A stretch of 64,000 nucleotides of DNA from Peromyscus leucopus. Taxonomy: Eukaryota > Chordata > Mammalia > Rodentia > Cricetidae. This document shows, piece after piece, positions 37,371-48,794 of the stretch. Under the pieces are notes generated by a model that was given only the letters and a program-made list of their open reading frames with translations, had not been told where the DNA came from and searched no databases. A program made the translations under genes and the position numbers. The stretch lies in contig NC_051069.1 of the NCBI RefSeq assembly GCF_004664715.2, positions 14,198,226 through 14,262,225 of the forward strand. The letters are read 5' to 3'. Numbering within the stretch: position 1 is the first letter of the stretch; every line of letters starts with the position of its first letter.

Positions 37371-37436
37371 CTCCAAATTTAACATTGTATACTCTTTACT
37401 CCACCTCCAAATTTAACATTGTGTACTCTTTACTTA
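37371..37436 (+). repeat. Two-copy tandem duplication, 34-bp unit
   Basis: CTCCAAATTTAACATTGT followed by ATACTCTTTACT is repeated at 37405 with a one-base change. Confidence 0.9.
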
Positions 37437-37488
37437 AGACCTACCTCTTCCTTTCATCCTTCCTTCCTTCTTTCCTTCTTTCTTCCTT

Positions 37489-37698
37489 TTAAAAAGATTT
37501 ATCTATTTCTATTTTATGTGTATGGATGTTTTGTCTGCATGTATGTATGTGTACCAGGTGTATGCAGTGCCCATAGAGGCCAGAAGAGGGTGCCAGATCC
37601 CCTGAAACTGAAGTTGCAGGGGGCTGTGAGCTGCCATGTGGGTGCTGGGAATGGAACCAGGGTCCTCTGCAAGGACAGCTGAGCCATCTCTCCAGCCC
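37489..37698 (-). mobile_element. B3 SINE
   Basis: AAAGATTTATCTATTTCTAT tail, GGCCAGAAGAGGGTGCCAGA body and GCTGAGCCATCTCTCCAGCC head. CT-rich sequence precedes it. Confidence 0.93.
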
Positions 37699-37754
37699 CA
37701 CAAAAGACAACTTGTGCCTGTTTTTCCAAGCACATACATAAGAGTTTCTATTTA

Positions 37755-37975
37755 GCTGCCAGTAGAATAGTTGTTGATTTCTAGGGTGTGTGCATATTAT
37801 GTTTAGCAGCTTTTCTAAAAGTGGTTATATGAGATTCTCTGCCATACCACATTCTGATTTTCCTGCCCATCTGTTGAGTGTGAAATAATGTATCCTGCTC
37901 TCTTAATCTTGCATATCTCTGATTACTTATGAATTTTACTTGTCTGTGACCTCCCTATTTGACTGTCCCATCTCC
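37755..37975 (+). mobile_element. Ancient LINE-1 fragment (segment 1 of a split copy)
   Basis: CAGCTTTTCTAAAAGTGGTT and the sequence after it run into segment 2 at 38337 across an LTR. Confidence 0.55.
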
Positions 37976-38336
37976 TGTCTTGTTCTGTTTCTGTGAAGAG
38001 ACACCATGACCACATCAACTCTTATAAAAGAAGCATTTAATTGGAGCTGGCTTACAGTTTCAGAGGTTTAGTACATTGTCGTCATGGCAAGGAGCATGGT
38101 GGCACACAGGCAGACATGGTGCTGGAAGAAGTAGCTGAGAGTTCTACATCCAGATCCACAGGAAGAGAGTGAGCCACTGGGTCTGGCTTGGGCTTCTGAA
38201 CTGTCAAAGCCCCACCCCCAGTGACACTTCCTTCAACAAGGCCACACCTCCTCATTCCTCCCAAGTAGTGCCACCCGTGATGACCATGCATTCAAGTCTA
38301 TAAGCCTATGGGGGCCATCCTATTCAAACCACCACA
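37976..38336 (-). mobile_element. MaLR LTR inserted in L1
   Basis: Minus strand begins TGTGGTGGTTTGAATAGGAT and ends AACAAGACA; inside are CACCATGACCACATCAAC and GCTGGCTTACAGTTTCAGAG in plus orientation. L1 sequence continues on both sides. Confidence 0.85.
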
Positions 38337-38762
38337 CTCCCTCATTGTTGACCCTTCTCTCAATGATTCACAGACGTTCTTTATATCTTCTCTACACTGG
38401 CTCTTCATTAGCTTTATGGTCACACAAGCTGCCTCCCAAACAATGACTTGATTTCTCGATTGTAATGTATTTTGTGCATGAATTTTTTTTTGCTTTTAAT
38501 GTGGTTGAACTTGTCTATTTTCAACATTATGATTGAGTCTTTTCCCTTGAATCTAAGACACACTTTCCTACCTCAAGCTGATATAGAATGCTCTCTTTTG
38601 TCTTCCTCTAAAGTTTTTAAAAATTTTAACTTTCACTATTAGATCTTTAGCCTATCTGGGATTTATTTTCATAAGGTGTAAGCATTAGGCATAATATTTT
38701 TAATGACAGTAGTTCTGTTTTAAATGTTAGTTAATTTTATTTGGTTTATTATTATTTTTATT
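38337..38762 (+). mobile_element. Ancient LINE-1 fragment (segment 2)
   Basis: GACGTTCTTTATATCTTCTC, GTTGAACTTGTCTATTTTCA and TCTTTAGCCTATCTGGGATT parallel old L1 3' sequence. Confidence 0.75.
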
Positions 38763-39035
38763 GAGGGGGAGGTGAGCAGGCCATGGAACATGTGTGGTGG
38801 ACAGAGGATTTCCACCTTGTGTTTGAGGCAGGTCTTCTCCTGTTACTTCTGCCACACTGCATACTCCAGGCCTGTAAGCTTCTGAGAGTCCCCTCCCCCT
38901 TCCCCCATCTCACCGTAGGAGCCCTGGGATTGCAGGTGAGTACTACTACCTCTGGCTTTTCATGTGGGTTGTGGGGGATTGAACTCAAGCTTGCGTGGCA
39001 AACAGATTTACCCACTGAGCCATCACCCCAGCCCT
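38763..39035 (-). mobile_element. B4 SINE inserted in L1
   Basis: Reverse B4 ends with GGATTGAACTCAAGCTTGCG and CCCACTGAGCCATCACCCCA. Confidence 0.8.
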
Positions 39036-39104
39036 TAATCCTTCTTAGAAGGTGGATTGGGGACTGCCTTACTGCCTCTTCACCCCCATCCCACCCCACA
39101 CACA

Positions 39105-39281
39105 TACTTTTTCCTTTTTAAGCCCTTGTTCTTGCCTGACACCATGATGCTGCTCAGGGGGTCCAGGCTATTTTGATACTTCAAGATTCCATATAAATGT
39201 TAGAATCACATTGTTGTTTTCTACAGAAACCCTATTGCCTAGAATAGTAATGATTTTATATATTAGTTTAAGAATAACTAC
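39105..39281 (+). mobile_element. Ancient LINE-1 fragment (segment 3)
   Basis: CCAGGCTATTTTGATACTTC, AAGATTCCATATAAATGTTA and GAATCACATTGTTGTTTTCT follow the next part of the L1 consensus. Confidence 0.7.
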
Positions 39282-39796
39282 TGTGGTGGTATTGTGTTCC
39301 CCAAAATATTATGTACCTTAATAAACTTATCTGGGGTCAGAGAACAGAAAAGCCACTAGCTAGGCAGTGATAGCACACGCCTTTAATCCTAGCATTCCAG
39401 AAACAGAAATCCATTTGGATCTCTGTGAGTTCAAGGCCACATTGGAAAAAACCAAGCATGGACACACGCCTTTAATCCCAGAAAGCCAGCCTTTAATCCC
39501 AGGGAGTGGTGGTAGAAAGCAGAAAGATATATAAGGCGTGAGGACCAGACACTAGAAGCGTTTGGCTGGTTCAACATTTGGCTGGTTAAGCATTCAGGCT
39601 TTTAAGCAGCAGTTCAGCTGAGAGTCATTGGGATGAGGACACAGAAGCATCCAGTCTGAGGAAACAGGACCAGCGGAGGAATTGGCAAGGTGAGATAGCT
39701 GTGGCTTGTTCTGTCTCTCTGATCTACCAGCATTGACCCCAATAACTGGCCTCAGGTTTGATTTTATTAATAAGAACTTTTAAGATTCATGCTACA
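39282..39796 (+). mobile_element. Solo ERVK-type LTR with intact 6-bp duplication
   Basis: The 515-bp element starts TGTGGTGGTATTGTGTTCCC and ends GATTCATGCTACA. It is flanked by AACTAC at 39276-39281 and 39797-39802, a perfect 6-bp target-site duplication typical of ERVK integration. It includes AATAAACTTATCTGGGGT and B1-like CACACGCCTTTAATCCTAGC segments. I recall this family as abundant in cricetid rodents. Confidence 0.9.
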
Positions 39797-39954
39797 AACT
39801 ACCATTCTTCTGTTATCTCCTTGTTTTTACATTGCTTCAATGATGCTATGTAATTGTTTCTATTAAATGATCCCCCAAAGTTGGATAGGTCTCAGTTATG
39901 TTAGACTTACCTTCTAGTTTTGTTTTGCTCTTTTGACAACTATTTTAAAATTGT
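39797..39954 (+). mobile_element. Ancient LINE-1 fragment (segment 4)
   Basis: CTGTTATCTCCTTGTTTTTA and the following bases extend the interrupted L1. Confidence 0.5.
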
Positions 39955-40245
39955 GGGGCTGGGAAGCTGGCTCAGTCAATAAAGTGCTTGTCACACATGC
40001 ATAACCCAAGTTTGGGTCCCTAGCACCCACTAAAAAAATCTGGGTGTAGGGGTGCATGCCTGTAATCATAGCACTGAGACAGGGGGAGCCTTTGAGTTCA
40101 CTGGCTAGCTAGTCCTGCTGAATCCATCAGCTCTGGGTTCAGTGAGAGACCCTGTTCCAAACAATAATGTGGAGGAGACCAATTGAGGGAAACATCTGAC
40201 TTCGACCTCTGCCCACTTAGTGTGACGCCCCACCCCCAGCTCATC
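39955..40245 (+). mobile_element. B4 SINE
   Basis: GGGAAGCTGGCTCAGTCAAT, GGGTGCATGCCTGTAATCAT, GGGTTCAGTGAGAGACCCTG and CATCTGACTTCGACCTCTGC are B4A landmarks in order. Confidence 0.9.
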
Positions 40246-41222
40246 CACATCTGCTTCTGCTTCTCTAAGAGAATGAGACCCATGTGGACATGTGGTCTGC
40301 CTTTCTCCTTCCCCCACAAGCTGTCAGCTTGCCTGTCAGAACTGATTCTGGCAAAACCATCAGGAATTAGAAAATATCATTTGTTGGTCCCCTTTCCTCA
40401 CTGGGGAAAAAAAATCACAGGAAACGTCTGCATTGCACCCATCCCTTCCCGGTCCCACAAATGCTCGTCTACTCTCTCTCAACTTGTTTCCTCCCTACAT
40501 CCCTTCTGTGTCCTCCATCCTTCCTTCTTCTAGCTAGGGACCTTAGACATCGTATTTCTCACACTCCTTTACATGTAGACTGCTGTCTTCAACATAACTT
40601 TTACCAAACCCATGCACTCAAATGTTATTTGGAAGGAAGAAGTGAGGGGAGGCTGTCTTACAGTTGCTTCTGGTAATCAATTTCAAGAATGTCTAAAAGT
40701 TGGAGCTGCAGATGGGAGTTCTGATGGCCAGTAGCCAGTTTCGTCGGATGAGGGTCAGTCATAGTGTCTGCAGAAGTGATAGCAGAGGCTAGGTCCTGAT
40801 AGTTTTAGTGATGTGGTCATTTAGTCATTAGCCTGGTAGCAGAACCCTTACTTCCACATCCCAGATCCTAACAATCTACCTCATTCTTTGTACGAAGTCT
40901 CTTTCTGCATAAAATATTTGGGGCAGTTTCTTTGGTCCACGCTGAACTGATTAATTCATGCACCCTCTGATAGAGACCCTGATTGTCTAATGTGGTTTAG
41001 TTCAACTCAGTCTGCACTGAGCCCACTCTGTCCCAGCCCACCACTTTCCTGGGTCTAGTCTTCAGTAGTTCCTAGTCTTTCTGCAGGCATGAACTCATAG
41101 CAGAGGTCTGTAATAGTATGTTCTATTTATTAAGTGATCACCAAACACTAGACATAATGGGACATTGAAACCAATATCTTTCTGATCACAACCCTATAAT
41201 GTAGTGTATTAGGGAGGCTATC
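40246..41222. other. Unassigned intergenic sequence
   Basis: No gene recognised. Part of 40700-41090 may be an old LTR, but I could not assign it. Confidence 0.4.
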
Positions 41223-41767
41223 TGTTGTAGAATACTAGTTAAAGATGTGTCACATTGGTTTATGCTGCGGAACATTTGTTTAATGACGCAAAGATGTGTT
41301 GCATTATTTTATGTTGCATTTTTTTTTTAACTCTGTGAAGCTATGTTTCTTTGCCTATCTAAAACATCTGATTGGTCTAATGATGATCTGAACAGCCAAT
41401 AGCTAGGCAGGAGAAAGGATGGGCAGAGCTAGCAGGCAGAGAGAATAAACAGGAGGAGAAATCTGGGAAGGGAAGATTGAGGAGTGAGAAAGAAGAGGAG
41501 AGAAAGGCTCTGGGGGTCATTCACCCAGCTACACAGCAAGCCATGGAGAAAGAAGTAAAGAAAGATATACAGAAATAGAGAAAGATAAAAGCCCAGAGGC
41601 AAAAGGTAGATGGGATAATTTAAGTTAAGAAAAGCTGGCTAGAAACAAGCTAAGCTAAGGCTGGGCCTTTATAAGAAATAATAAGACTCTGAGTGTCTAT
41701 TTAGGAGCTGCGTGGCAGGACCCCAAAAAGCCAAAAGAGCAAAAGAGTTAAAAAAAAAAACTACAAC
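41223..41767 (+). mobile_element. RMER17-like ERVK LTR
   Basis: The ends are inverted (TGTTGTAG at the left, CTACAAC at the right). Inside are GCCAATAGCTAGGCAGGAGA, GAGAGAATAAACAGGAGGAG, GCCCAGAGGCAAAAGGTAGA and AAGAAATAATAAGACTCTGA. CTATC occurs at both edges, a partial duplication. Confidence 0.83.
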
Positions 41768-41804
41768 TATCATCTATCTATCTATCTTTATCTATCTATC
41801 TTTC

Positions 41805-41861
<57 letters not shown>

Positions 41862-41868
41862 ATTCACT
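41768..41868. repeat. (TATC)n microsatellite
   Basis: About 22 interrupted TATC/TCTA units directly after the LTR. Confidence 0.96.
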
Positions 41869-42037
41869 TATTGAGACAAGGTCCCATGTATCCCAGTCTG
41901 GCTGTCAACTCATTATGTAACCATATGATGATCTTGAATTTCTAATCCTCCTGCCTCTACCTCTGGAGTGCCTGGATTATCACCATGATGCATAGTTTAT
42001 AGGGTTCTGGGTATTGAATCCCTACCACATCCCCAGA
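41869..42037 (-). mobile_element. Old B1/B4-like SINE
   Basis: TTGAGACAAGGTCCCATGTA, CTCCTGCCTCTACCTCTGGA and GGGTATTGAATCCCTACC follow diverged reverse B4. Confidence 0.6.
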
Positions 42038-42091
42038 CCCAGGGAATGCTTTTAGTTATGGCATTAGATGATCCCATCACTTAAACAAGGA

Positions 42092-42168
42092 GTGAGGGCT
42101 AGGGATATAGCTCAGAGATGGAATGCTTACCTAGCATGTGCAAGACACTGCAAAATGAAATCAAAAGG
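42092..42168 (+). mobile_element. ID SINE
   Basis: GCTAGGGATATAGCTCAGAG, GGAATGCTTACCTAGCATGT and GCAAGACACTGC are ID landmarks. Confidence 0.75.
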
Positions 42169-42286
42169 CATAAGAGTGAGGAGTTTGTTTTTCCCATTAG
42201 AAACAGATGCTTGTGTTGGAAAATTCAGGACTATACGGTTGATCAAAGCCATCATAAGGAACTGTGCTTCTTGTGTCCAGTCACCT

Positions 42287-42334
42287 CACCTGTGTGTGTG
42301 TGTGCATATGTGCATGTGTGTGTGCGTGTGCGTA

Positions 42335-42386
<52 letters not shown>
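42287..42386. repeat. (GT)n microsatellite
   Basis: About 100 bases of GT with a few interruptions. Confidence 0.96.
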
Positions 42387-42629
42387 CCTTAAATTGAGTA
42401 GGATAGATTCTGTACCTCTAGGCAACGCAGCCAAGTTGTAGACAGAAAGAAGAGAGATTGAGGGAGGCAAAAGACAAGCAGTAAAGTGCAGCATCTGGTC
42501 CTTTCCAGCTATTGTCTTTGTATTCAGGAAAGGAAGATCCCTTATGGTCTACTGTCTGTATCTCATTACCAGAGATGTCTTGCCTCCATCTCTCTGCAAG
42601 ATGGAGTGGGGATGTGAGGACTTCATTGT

Positions 42630-42935
42630 GGGCTGAAGAGAAGGCTTGGTGAGTAGAGCGCTCGCTGTGCAAGCATGAGGAACTGAGTTCAGATCCTTAG
42701 CACCTGCGTAGAAGCTCAGAGTGGGGGTTCAGCATAACCCCAGTGCTGGGGAGGACCCTTGGGACTTTTTGGTAACCCAGCATAGCTGAAATGGAAAGTT
42801 AGGTCAGAGAGAGACTGTCTCAAAAAATAAGGTTAGACGCAATAGAGGAAGATATCCAATGTTGATCGGTGGCCTCCACATGCACACACAGGCAAGCTCA
42901 CCCCTTCCACACATACTCGCCCCCACACACAGAGA
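42630..42935 (+). mobile_element. B4 SINE
   Basis: GAAGGCTTGGTGAGTAGAGC, ACTGAGTTCAGATCCTTAGC, CCCAGTGCTGGGGAGGACCC and GACTGTCTCAAAAAATAAGG in order. Confidence 0.88.
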
Positions 42936-43220
42936 ACTTCGCTTGTTATATTTTGTTTTAGAGTAAAGTAGGAGAAAATATGGTTAAAACAGGTGCTAAG
43001 TCAGCTGATCTATACTATCTGCCAGGAAAAGTGCTATCCCAAATGAGCAATCTCAGACTAAGAGAAGATATGATATGCCTAAATTAACTCATCAACCTAG
43101 ATAATATGTTAGTCTATTTATGTGACACATGTTTTGCATGAAGAGAGGGAACATTGTCAATGTCCATTCTAGTCTCCTTAGCCTCAATATTTCTTAAAGG
43201 CACTCCTAGACTTTAGACAA
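42936..43220. other. AT-rich unassigned sequence
   Basis: No gene or repeat assigned. Confidence 0.4.
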
Positions 43221-43581
43221 TGTCTTAGTTAGAGTGTCTATTGCTGTGATAAAACACCGTGACCAAAAGCAACTTAGGGAGGAAAGGGTTTATTTCAACT
43301 TACAGCTACAGTCCATCATGAAGGGAACCCAGGGCAGGAACCTGGAGGCAGGAACTGAAGAAGAGGCCGTGGAGGAGTGCTGCTTACTGGATTGCTCCTC
43401 ATGGCAGTCTGGGCTTGTTATAGCTCTCAGGACCACCAACGTGGGCGGTGCCCTCCCACATCCATCATCCATCGAGAAAATGCCTCACAGGTTAGTCTGG
43501 TGGGAAAATTCTCTCTATTGAGGTTCCTTCTTCCCAAATAACTCTAGCTTGTTTCAAGGTGACATAAAATTAGCCCGCACC
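43221..43581 (-). mobile_element. MaLR LTR
   Basis: TGTCTTAGTTAGAGTGTCTA, TAAAACACCGTGACCAAAAG, GGAACCTGGAGGCAGGAACT and TCCATCGAGAAAATGCCTCA are seen. The flanks GACAA (43216-43220) and GACAG (43582-43586) agree in four of five bases. Confidence 0.85.
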
Positions 43582-44049
43582 GACAGGAAGTGTAAGTTTA
43601 AGGAAGTTGTAGAGTTATTGACATTACTAAACCTGGAGACTGAGAAACTTACTTATCGTGTGAGTGGCCTTCCTGGAGCTGAGATGCACAGTTGTGAAGA
43701 GATTTCACCTGCCAGGGAACGTGAAGGCGACTAGAATTCTGTTTATCGCTGAGATGATGCAGGGTGTGTGGTAGCTGTTTCGGATAGTTCGGAAAAGAAG
43801 TAGGAACAGGTACGTGTCCGAGAAAGGTTTAGAAATAGGACGGTTCCTTGTATTTGATTACTTGACTTAAGTGTTCAGGGACAGTGTAGCTGTGGACAGT
43901 GTGGACAGAGGGACTTGGATAACTGATGGCATCACAGAGCACTGAGATGGTCCTAAGAATAGTGGCTACTTTATTACAAAATGTCAATGAATGTAACTGT
44001 GAAAAAACTGAGAGATTTTTAAGAGGAAAAAAGAGAAAGGAACAATATG
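43582..44049. other. Unassigned sequence
   Basis: No gene or clear repeat. The right part may belong to the adjoining L1. Confidence 0.4.
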
Positions 44050-44228
44050 CTATGTTCATGGATTGGAAACCAATATTGTAAAAATATTTTTCCTAATTTG
44101 ATAAGTTCAGTAAAACCCAACTGAAACCACAATACTTTTTCATGAAGTATTATAGTCTGAATTCTAAATTTTGTATGTAAATGTAAAAGGTTAATTTTTC
44201 CAAGATGTTCATAAAAGAACAAGATAAG
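44050..44228 (+). mobile_element. Old LINE-1 ORF2 3' fragment (part 1)
   Basis: GTTCATGGATTGGAAACCAA, TATTGTAAAAATATTTTTCC and AAAGAACAAGATAAGGAAGG track ORF2 coding sequence. Full of stops, so inactive. Confidence 0.65.
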
Positions 44229-44302
44229 GAAGGGATAGATGTGTGGCTCAGTGATAGAATGCTTGCCTAGTGCACCCAAGGCTCTGCACTCAAAAAAAAA
44301 TT
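44229..44302 (+). mobile_element. ID SINE inserted in L1
   Basis: GTGTGGCTCAGTGATAGAAT and GCTTGCCTAGTGCACCCAAG followed by an A tail. Confidence 0.8.
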
Positions 44303-44340
44303 GAGAGGATTTCTAGAAGAGATCAAGATTTGTTATAAGG

Positions 44341-44565
44341 TGGGACTGGAGAGATGACTCAGTGGTTTAAAGCACTTGTTGTTCTTGCTAAGGATGTGGG
44401 TTTGGGTACCAGCATCCACATGGTGGCTCACAACCATCCACAACTCCAGTTTCAGGGGATCTGACGCTCTTTTGTGGTCTCAATTGGTGCTGCATGCATG
44501 TGGTATACAGACATACATGCAGGCAAAATACTCACATGCATAAAACAAATAAATCTAAACATACT
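44341..44565 (+). mobile_element. B3 SINE inserted in L1
   Basis: GACTGGAGAGATGACTCAGT, TCCAGTTTCAGGGGATCTGA and CATAAAACAAATAAATCTAA. Confidence 0.95.
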
Positions 44566-44905
44566 TTTAAAAATATTTTCTATGAAGCTAGATATGATAA
44601 TTAAGAAAGTACAATGTTAGTGTAAGGACTGGGATTGAACCAGTGAAATAGATTATATGTAACTTCAGAGGATAGTTGGAGAGAACACTCAGGAGGTCAC
44701 ATTGCTACTAAGAAGTACCCATGCAGACATGTGTTTCTATGTTGCTTGATGAAAATAAATTTCAGATGGTCTGGAAAATTCTCAATAGTTGGAGTCCTAC
44801 AAATTAAAAACAAACAATAAAGATTTTAAAAGATAACTTAGGAGACACCTTTATGACCTTAGGGTAGAAAAAATATCATAAGATACAAAGCAGAAAAACA
44901 GTAAA
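44566..44905 (+). mobile_element. Old LINE-1 ORF2 3' fragment (part 2)
   Basis: CCTTTATGACCTTAGGGTAG and neighbouring blocks parallel the ORF2 3' region, continuing the copy at 44050. Confidence 0.5.
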
Positions 44906-45054
44906 AGATTGTTCTACATGAAGATCTTGGCACTTTGAGAGATGGTGGTCCAGATGTGGGCAGATGAGCCTCAGCAAGGAGGGAGACCTTGTCTATGCAC
45001 ACTGCTCTAAGAAGGAACTCTTAGAAACCTGTAAAAGAAAAAAAGATGATGTAC
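44906..45054. other. Short unassigned sequence
   Basis: Possibly a decayed B1 at 44925-45000 (AGATGAGCCTCAGCAAGGAG). Confidence 0.3.
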
Positions 45055-45311
45055 TTTTTAAGTTTTTTTCCTTTTATTGCAAATAGATATTTTTTCATCA
45101 CATAATATATCTTGCTTATGGTTTCCCCTCCCTCTGGATCCACTCCCTTTCTGTCTCTCATTAGAAAACAAGTGGACTTCTAAGGGGTAATAATAAAATA
45201 AAATACAATAAAACAAAAACTAACATGTTGGAATTGGACTAAACAAACAGAAGGAAAAAAAACCAAGAGAAGGCACAAGAAACAGACCCACTCATTCACA
45301 CAGGAATCCAT

Positions 45312-45367
<56 letters not shown>

Positions 45368-46600
45368 TCTGGAAGCCATAATATATGCACAAAGGATCTA
45401 TAGGTTAAAAAGAGAGAAGAAATATATATATACATATAATAAAAAATAAAAAGATACAGTTTAAAAAAGAAGAAAAAAGAAAAGCTGTGAGTGACATCAT
45501 GAGACGTGGAACCTCCAAGGATGCCATTGAGTTAGTTTTCTGTTCGCCATCTCCTGCTGGGCATGCGGCAGGTATACCCTTAAGGGTAGTTTGTTTCCCC
45601 TGTGACCTCCCTTGGAGGAAACCACATTTTCATTGGAAAGTGGTTATTAAGTGGAGATTGCTTCCGGGTTGGGGATGGGAACGTGTGTCCACCGACCCTC
45701 TCAGCTCTAAAGCCCCGACTGGTGCAGGCCCCGTGCACGCTACTCAGTCTCTGTGCCTTCATATGTGCATAGATCACGTTGACTTAAAGGGCCTTACTTT
45801 TTGGTTTCCTCCACCCCTTCTGGCTCCTATACTCTTTCTGCTTCTTCTTCCTCAGGATTCCCTGAGCCCTGAGGGGAAGGATTTGATGTAGACATCCCAT
45901 ATAGGGCTGAGTGTTCCAAGGTCTCTCACTCTTTGCATAATGTCTGGCTTTGGAACTCTCTTTGTTGACCGCTGCTTCAGGAGGAAGCTTTTCTGACGAT
46001 GGTTGAGCAAGGCACTGATCTATGAGTATAGTAGGATGTCATTAGGAGTCATTTTATTGCTAGGGCTTTTTTTAGACCCAGTAGTATTTGGTTTTACCCT
46101 AGGTCCCTGGGCTATCTAGTCTCAGGTTCTTGGTCACCCAAGCAGTGCTGGATATGGGTTCCATCTTGTGGGTCAATGTAGATATTGTTGATTACTCCCA
46201 AAAGCTTTGTGCCACCATTGCACCAGCATATCTTTCAGGCAGGACACCATTGTAGATCGAAGGGTTTGTGGCTGGGGGAGTGTTGACATTTCTCCTTTGG
46301 TAGATACAGAGTATCTTCCTGTACTAGAGATGATAGAATGTAGGCGTGAAGGCTCTCTGTAGACACCAGTTTGATTTCAATGGGTTGTGGAGGTGTTGTC
46401 TTCAGCAATGGGACCCTGCTGTCAGTTTGGGTCCTATACATTTGGCAACAGCATGGGCTGTTTGGGGATTCCCATGGGACCCCTTTGGCAACAATTCAAA
46501 TAGATGTAACCCAATCCCAGTAGTGAAAGCTTCATTTGGTGACAAGAGATGGCCAGTTAGGGCTCTGTATCCCCTGTTATTTGGCAATTTCATTTAGATC
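45055..46600 (-). mobile_element. Rodent LINE-1 3' end, 1.5 kb
   Basis: Reverse rodent L1 3' UTR: GAGCCCTGAGGGGAAGGATT, CACTGATCTATGAGTATAGT, GTCATTAGGAGTCATTTTAT, TGCCACCATTGCACCAGCAT and GGACCCCTTTGGCAACAATT. Same family as 16045-18120, but uninterrupted. Confidence 0.88.
45314..45366. repeat. (CA)n microsatellite
   Basis: About 25 CA units within the L1 3' UTR. Confidence 0.97.
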
Positions 46601-46605
46601 TCATA

Positions 46606-46655
<50 letters not shown>
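46600..46655. repeat. (TA)n microsatellite
   Basis: About 27 TA units joining the L1 to the next LTR. Confidence 0.97.
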
Positions 46656-46656
<1 letters not shown>

Positions 46657-46935
46657 ATTTCAGAGATTTAAGTCCATTATCAGTTGGCAGAACATGGCAG
46701 CATGCAGGTAGACATGGTGCTGGAGAAGGAGCTGAGGGTTCTACATCTTGATCAGCAGGCAGCAGAAGGAATCTGTGTTACACTGGGCAAGACGTGAGCT
46801 TATGAGACCTCAAAGTCCACCTCCACAGTGACATACTTCCTCCAACAAGGCCACACCTCCTATAATGCCATTTCCTATGGACCAAGTATTCAAATGCATA
46901 AGTCTGTGGGGGTCAGACCTATTCAAACCAATACA
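46656..46935 (-). mobile_element. MaLR LTR, truncated (family of 37976)
   Basis: GCATGCAGGTAGACATGGTG, GAGCTGAGGGTTCTACATCT and CAACAAGGCCACACCTCCTA match the 37976 copy; the LTR end next to the TA tract is missing. Confidence 0.82.
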
Positions 46936-46949
46936 AGCAGCGTGTGGTA

Positions 46950-47440
46950 AAAGAGGAATTCTCTTGCACTGTTTAGGGGAGTGTAAATTGACACCACTGC
47001 TTTGGATAACTGGTATTTGCTCGTGAAGCTGAAGATATACATACTCAATAACCCCAAAATTCCTTAGAAGAATGTGTGAAGGCAAAAGTCCCAACAACAG
47101 TATTGCCTGCAATATCCTTGGACTGGGTTCATGCCCGTAATAGTAGAATATATAAACTGTGGTATGTTCATACAGTGGAACAGTATATAGCAACACAATG
47201 AAGCCAGCTGACTCTCATAAACACAATTTTAAACAAAATAAGCCATGCTCACATGAATACAGTATGCATGATTCCGTCTATATACTGTTTTGAAGACTAT
47301 CGAGCCAAGCTACTGTGTCTAAACAGACTTTCGTACCTTGGTGGCATGTGAGTGCCATAATTACCAGGGTAGAGTAACCCTATTAGGGAGAAAAGGGAGT
47401 TGTGAATAAGAAGGAGTGCAAGAGTTTGCTTCAGCAGAGC
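46950..47440 (+). mobile_element. Ancient LINE-1 3' fragment
   Basis: AAACTGTGGTATGTTCATAC, AGTGGAACAGTATATAGCAA and GAATACAGTATGCATGATTC follow the old L1 ORF2 3' region. Confidence 0.75.
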
Positions 47441-48571
47441 TGTAGATACTGTCTTCCGTGAGCTGCACTGATTACTCGGGTGGCCCGTCCATAAGAATGA
47501 TTAAAGTCCCTGTTCACACTCGGGTCTTCCGTATGGTGCTGCAATTCAGAATAAAGGGGCATAAAACAATAAAGGTTTTAAAAAAAATAGGTTTGAAGAG
47601 GAATGCAAGAAGCCTTCTGGTGCAGGTCCACTCCATCTAGCAGGTCAGAAGTCTTTCATCCCCGTTTACCAGAGGGGGAGTTGAACTGGAGAGCTTTTAG
47701 TGGCGAGTCCCCAGCAGTCAGTGGTAATAATCAGACCCAGGAATCGAGTCCAGACCACCCACCCGTCGTAAATGTTCTTTCCAACCTACTTTACCTTTCT
47801 CCCAGCACAGACTCCAGCTCAGCTCCCAAAGAGTGAAGCACCATGGTGCACAGGAGAGTTTTCCACATAGCCTGCATGGTCATGAGGGCAGGCAAGGAAG
47901 ATTCTTTTCTAGGAGCCACCTGATGATTCAGGCAGTGTACAGAGCTATGACTGATGTCCTAACTCCGAACCTCTAGCAGCTTCCAAGTGCTTCTGTGACT
48001 CTGGGTGGTAGAGTTGTTTCTCCTGCTCTGCCCTGCTCCATTCTCTCTGGCTGGCCCTTCTGGACCTACAAACCTGGTTAGAGAGACAGGCTCTCCTTGA
48101 TTTAAAACCCTACTGCCCTTAGTGAAGAACACTACCTAAAAGATACAAAGTACATGCCCTGAGAGGGTAGGAAAGGGCTCTTGTCCATAGAAGCCCACAT
48201 ATATCTAACTTCAGACATGACATCATGAGAATGTCAAGTGGTGTTGACTGGTCACTAGTTGAATCTAGGAGGGCTTTTGAGAAGGATGGAGGTAAGGATG
48301 AGACAGGGATGGCTGATGCCGATAAGGTCTTGTCTCTTCCGCAGGGTGGTCTATGGTCAGCATATAACCTTTGCAAGTCACGACTGCTGGGGGAGGGAGA
48401 TCTCAGTGTAGGCTAGCTGCTCCATGAGATAAGACCCGAACTGAGTCTTGAATGGCATATGGGAAGATTTCCCAGAACAGTCAGTAGCACTGTGAGGAAA
48501 CTCCTGGCTGCTGATGGGGCAGTCCTCAGCACAGAGTTTATGTGCGAGTATATCAAAACTTTCTCTTTAAA
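47441..48571. other. Mostly unique intergenic sequence
   Basis: No gene recognised. 47530-47600 is A-rich. Confidence 0.45.
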
Positions 48572-48743
48572 AAAAATTACACTTATTTATTTATTCAGGG
48601 GCACACAATGCCTATGGAAGCCAGAGGACTGCTTGCTGGAGAGATAGTTTTCTCCTTCCACTGAGTAGATCCTGGGGATCGAACTCAAGTCCTCAAACTT
48701 GTCAGCAAGCATTTTTACCTGACTAGCTCTCTCACCACCCCAA
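48572..48743 (-). mobile_element. RSINE1-type SINE
   Basis: ACTTATTTATTTATTCAGGG tail, GGAAGCCAGAGGACTGCTTG and GGGATCGAACTCAAGTCCTC. Confidence 0.7.
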
Positions 48744-48794
48744 GACTCCCTTTCTGATGACGTTTTGTGAAGTTTGTCTTAAAACTCCGTGAAG

